Below are positions 35,037 to 36,717 of a stretch of 36,717 nt of DNA, piece after piece. Source of the stretch: an uncultured Opitutia bacterium. Lineage in GTDB: Bacteria > Verrucomicrobiota > Verrucomicrobiia > Opitutales > Opitutaceae. The DNA lies in assembly GCA_903896015.1 (NCBI GenBank), contig CAITWF010000010.1, positions 1 to 36,717 on the forward strand. The letters are read 5' to 3'. Position numbers and translations under genes: made by a program. Under the pieces are notes generated by a model, which searched no databases, was not told where the DNA came from, and worked only from the letters and a program-made list of their open reading frames with translations. Each line of letters opens with the position of its first letter. Within the stretch, counting starts at the first letter, position 1.

Positions 35037-35321
35037 ATGAATACTGTCGCAAACGCTGCGGTCGTGCTCACACGCCTCATCGGCAAAAAGCCAAAAAAGC
35101 GTCTGAGCGCCGCGGCTGCGGTCGTCGCAAAACACCGACGGTTGCTTCGGCGGGCGATCCGGCGTGGGCACTCCATTGCCGTTATTTCCAAAGAACTCGG
35201 AATCCCGGCTAGGACGCTGCAACGTCACTTGAACAATGCTGGCCTATTCTTCCGCATGCCACGCGTAAAAAAAGGCAAGGCGATACGGCCTTACAAAGCG
35301 CGAAAGAAAGCGATAAAGTAA
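35037..35321 (+). CDS. small basic helix-turn-helix protein
   Basis: It encodes 94 residues with more than a quarter Lys and Arg. An N-terminal helical part (KKRLSAAAAVVAKHRRLLRR) is followed by a helix-turn-helix, HSIAVISKELGIPARTLQRH at about 46-65, and a basic tail ending PYKARKKAIK. The ISKELGIPxRTLQRHL pattern resembles DNA-binding proteins carried by plasmids and conjugative islands, such as small accessory or TraK-like proteins, but no family is named with confidence. It lies 69 bp before the recombinase gene, same strand, inside the suspected element. It may act as a directionality factor or regulator; that is inferred from context only. Confidence 0.7.
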   Translation: MNTVANAAVVLTRLIGKKPKKRLSAAAAVVAKHRRLLRRAIRRGHSIAVISKELGIPARTLQRHLNNAGLFFRMPRVKKGKAIRPYKARKKAIK

Positions 35322-35390
35322 TGTGGAGTATCGGACCCAAAGTGCGCCGCGGCCATTATGACTCATAAAGGACGTTATGATGCATGATGC

Positions 35391-36407
35391 TTGACCGCCT
35401 CCACCCTCTCCGAAAATAACAGGGAGGTGCCGTCGAACAGTCTCATTTTATCGTCAGCGAATGGCCTCGGTTTCGCGGGCCGACCCTTCCCTGCGCTGAT
35501 TGCCCGGGCCGGAGGCAAGGCCGCCCGGCGGTTTGTCGAGTATTTCACCGCCAACATCCGCAACGCAAACACCCGGGCCGCCTACGCGACGGCGGTCAGT
35601 CGGTTTTGCGCATGGGCCGAAGCGCGCGATTTTGTCCTCGAGCGACTGAATCCGGTCATCATCGCCGCCTACGTTGAGGAACTCGGAAAAGTGTTGGCGC
35701 CGCCCAGCGTTAAACAGCACCTGGCGGCGATTCGCATGCTGTTCGACTGGCTGGTGCTTGGCCAAGTGATCCCGATGAATCCGGCGGCCTCCGTGCGTGG
35801 ACCCAAGCATGTCGTGAAAAGAGGCAAGACGCCGGTGCTCAGCGCCGTCGACGCCCGCACGCTCTTGGACAGCATCCCGGTTAACGGTGTTGTCGGGCTT
35901 CGCGATCGGGCGCTCATCGGAGTCATGGTTTATTCTTTCGCCCGGGTTTCCGCGGTCGTCGGCATGAAGGTTGGTGATTACTACCAAAACGGAAAACGCG
36001 GTTGGATTCGGCTTTTGGAGAAGGGTGGGAAATTTCATGAGGTGCCCGCTCATCACAATGCTGAGCTTTATCTCGACGCTTACGTGACGTCGGCCGGCAT
36101 CGCTGATGATCGCAAGGGGGCCTTGTTTCGATCTGCCGACGGAAGATCCGGCCGACTCACCGACCGCGCCATCGGCCGCACCGATGTTCTTCGGATGATC
36201 AAGCGACGGTCAAAGGCGGCGGAACTGGCCAAATCCACCAGTTGCCACACATTTCGCGCGACCGGGATTACAGCTTACTTGGCCAACGGCGGCACCATTG
36301 AAAATGCCCAGGCGATTGCCGGGCATGAGTCGCCCCGCACCACCAAACTTTACGACCGAACCAAGGACGAACTGACACTCGATGAGATTGAGCGGATTCT
36401 GATCTGA
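35391..36407 (+). CDS. tyrosine recombinase/integrase
   Basis: It encodes 338 residues from a TTG start; a stop at 35385-35387 excludes earlier starts, and GTG at 35427 is the alternative. The SAM-like core-binding domain (about 45-135) contains NTRAAYATAVSRFCAWAEAR. The catalytic domain (about 145-335) holds all expected residues: Arg185 in SFARVSAVVGM, Lys near 211-214 in LEKGGKFHEVPAHH, His286 and Arg289 in CHTFRATG, His312 in AGHESPR, and Tyr321 in TKLYDRT. The MKVGDYY...EKGGKxHExPAHHN pattern belongs to a widespread group of plasmid- and island-borne recombinases, unlike XerC/D and unlike integron integrases. It probably integrates or resolves the element it lies in. Confidence 0.92.
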   Translation: MTASTLSENNREVPSNSLILSSANGLGFAGRPFPALIARAGGKAARRFVEYFTANIRNANTRAAYATAVSRFCAWAEARDFVLERLNPVIIAAYVEELGKVLAPPSVKQHLAAIRMLFDWLVLGQVIPMNPAASVRGPKHVVKRGKTPVLSAVDARTLLDSIPVNGVVGLRDRALIGVMVYSFARVSAVVGMKVGDYYQNGKRGWIRLLEKGGKFHEVPAHHNAELYLDAYVTSAGIADDRKGALFRSADGRSGRLTDRAIGRTDVLRMIKRRSKAAELAKSTSCHTFRATGITAYLANGGTIENAQAIAGHESPRTTKLYDRTKDELTLDEIERILI

Positions 36408-36717
36408 CCCCGTTTGGACTCGACGGAGCAAACGATACATGGGACGACGCAGCAACCCCATTTATTTTGAAAACGGATGGCGATGGCAATCCTGACTGCG
36501 ATGGTCCGCTCCTGCGTGATCGCAGTCAAGACGCCGTCGCGGTGTTCAACTGGTCGCTGGGACGTCGCCGTGTTTGAATCGTGCCAGCACGCGGCACACC
36601 GAACTGTCCAGCGCCAATTAGAAACCGGCATGGCGCCAACTAGATTTCGACACGGTTTTTGGAGGTGGTAGAACGAGAGACAAAGGCGGAAGAGATGCCT
36701 TGGCCGGCGCCGAGGAC
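36408..36717. other. 310-bp region after the recombinase, nothing recognised
   Basis: Several short frames cross this stretch on both strands, but none shows a family motif. A small plus frame at 36477-36671 has irregular codon choice and no ribosome-binding site. A GGAGG at 36661-36665 precedes a GTG-initiated frame that runs off the window end (GTG at 36665). That could be the start of another island gene, but too little is visible. Confidence 0.3.

Larger units (their letters stand above)
34645..36717. mobile_element. left part of a probable integrated element
   Basis: From about 34645 to the window end the sequence differs from the backbone. There is a 390-bp palindrome-rich leader with fewer G/C, a small helix-turn-helix gene, a tyrosine recombinase gene and 310 bp of unrecognised DNA. 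The left edge interrupts the ABC ATPase gene. The right edge is outside the window. It could be a genomic island, an integrated plasmid or a misassembled contig end. Confidence 0.45.

Overview
The window is GC-rich chromosomal DNA that most resembles an Opitutaceae-like member of the Verrucomicrobiota. The basis is the mix of genes: an opgG/opgH glucan operon, metK-ahcY, ThrH, both GlnRS and GltX, and a heparinase-like secreted enzyme. Small palindromic repeats and sets of 9-bp CAGGATT units in spacers fit as well. The assignment is inference from gene content, not a computed placement.

Layout. Positions 1-750 are mobile-element debris: a minus-strand IS5-type transposase piece abuts the C-terminal part of a TnpB. 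Positions 847-8049 hold riboflavin synthase, an unknown protein, a variant family-4 uracil-DNA glycosylase, and an opgG - unknown membrane protein - opgH operon for periplasmic glucans. Positions 8068-10828 (minus strand) hold a phosphotransfer (Hpt) protein, a GspE/PilB ATPase missing its N-terminus and a response-regulator/histidine-kinase missing its C-terminus. The two truncated genes meet at about 10020, as if a deletion or misjoin had removed what lay between them. Positions 11017-13729 are the methyl-cycle pair metK-ahcY with a terminator, followed by a pair of REP-like palindromes, a PAS histidine kinase and an MFS transporter. Positions 17054-17525 carry tRNA-Arg(ACG) and tRNA-Leu(CAA).

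From 17582 to 32744 the genes are mostly ordinary: DUF2891, a small XRE regulator, an aldo/keto reductase, hibernation factor, SDR plus pseudouridine synthase, a DcuC-like carrier, an M14-type peptidase, gltX, a small secreted basic protein, an esterase-like hydrolase, a heparinase II/III-like protein, thrH, yceH, glnS and tRNA-Arg(CCG).

The right end (32769-36717) is a MacB-type ABC permease and ATPase. The ATPase loses its start and first strand where foreign-looking, palindrome-rich DNA begins. That DNA carries a small helix-turn-helix protein and a tyrosine recombinase, and looks like the left part of an integrated element that has displaced the expected upstream partner gene.

No complete new defence or mobile system was seen. 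The best leads are the broken gspE/kinase junction, the recombinase island with its palindromic leader, the probable split of OpgH into two genes, the glycosylase lacking two of its four iron-sulfur ligands, and the repeat families in the spacers.
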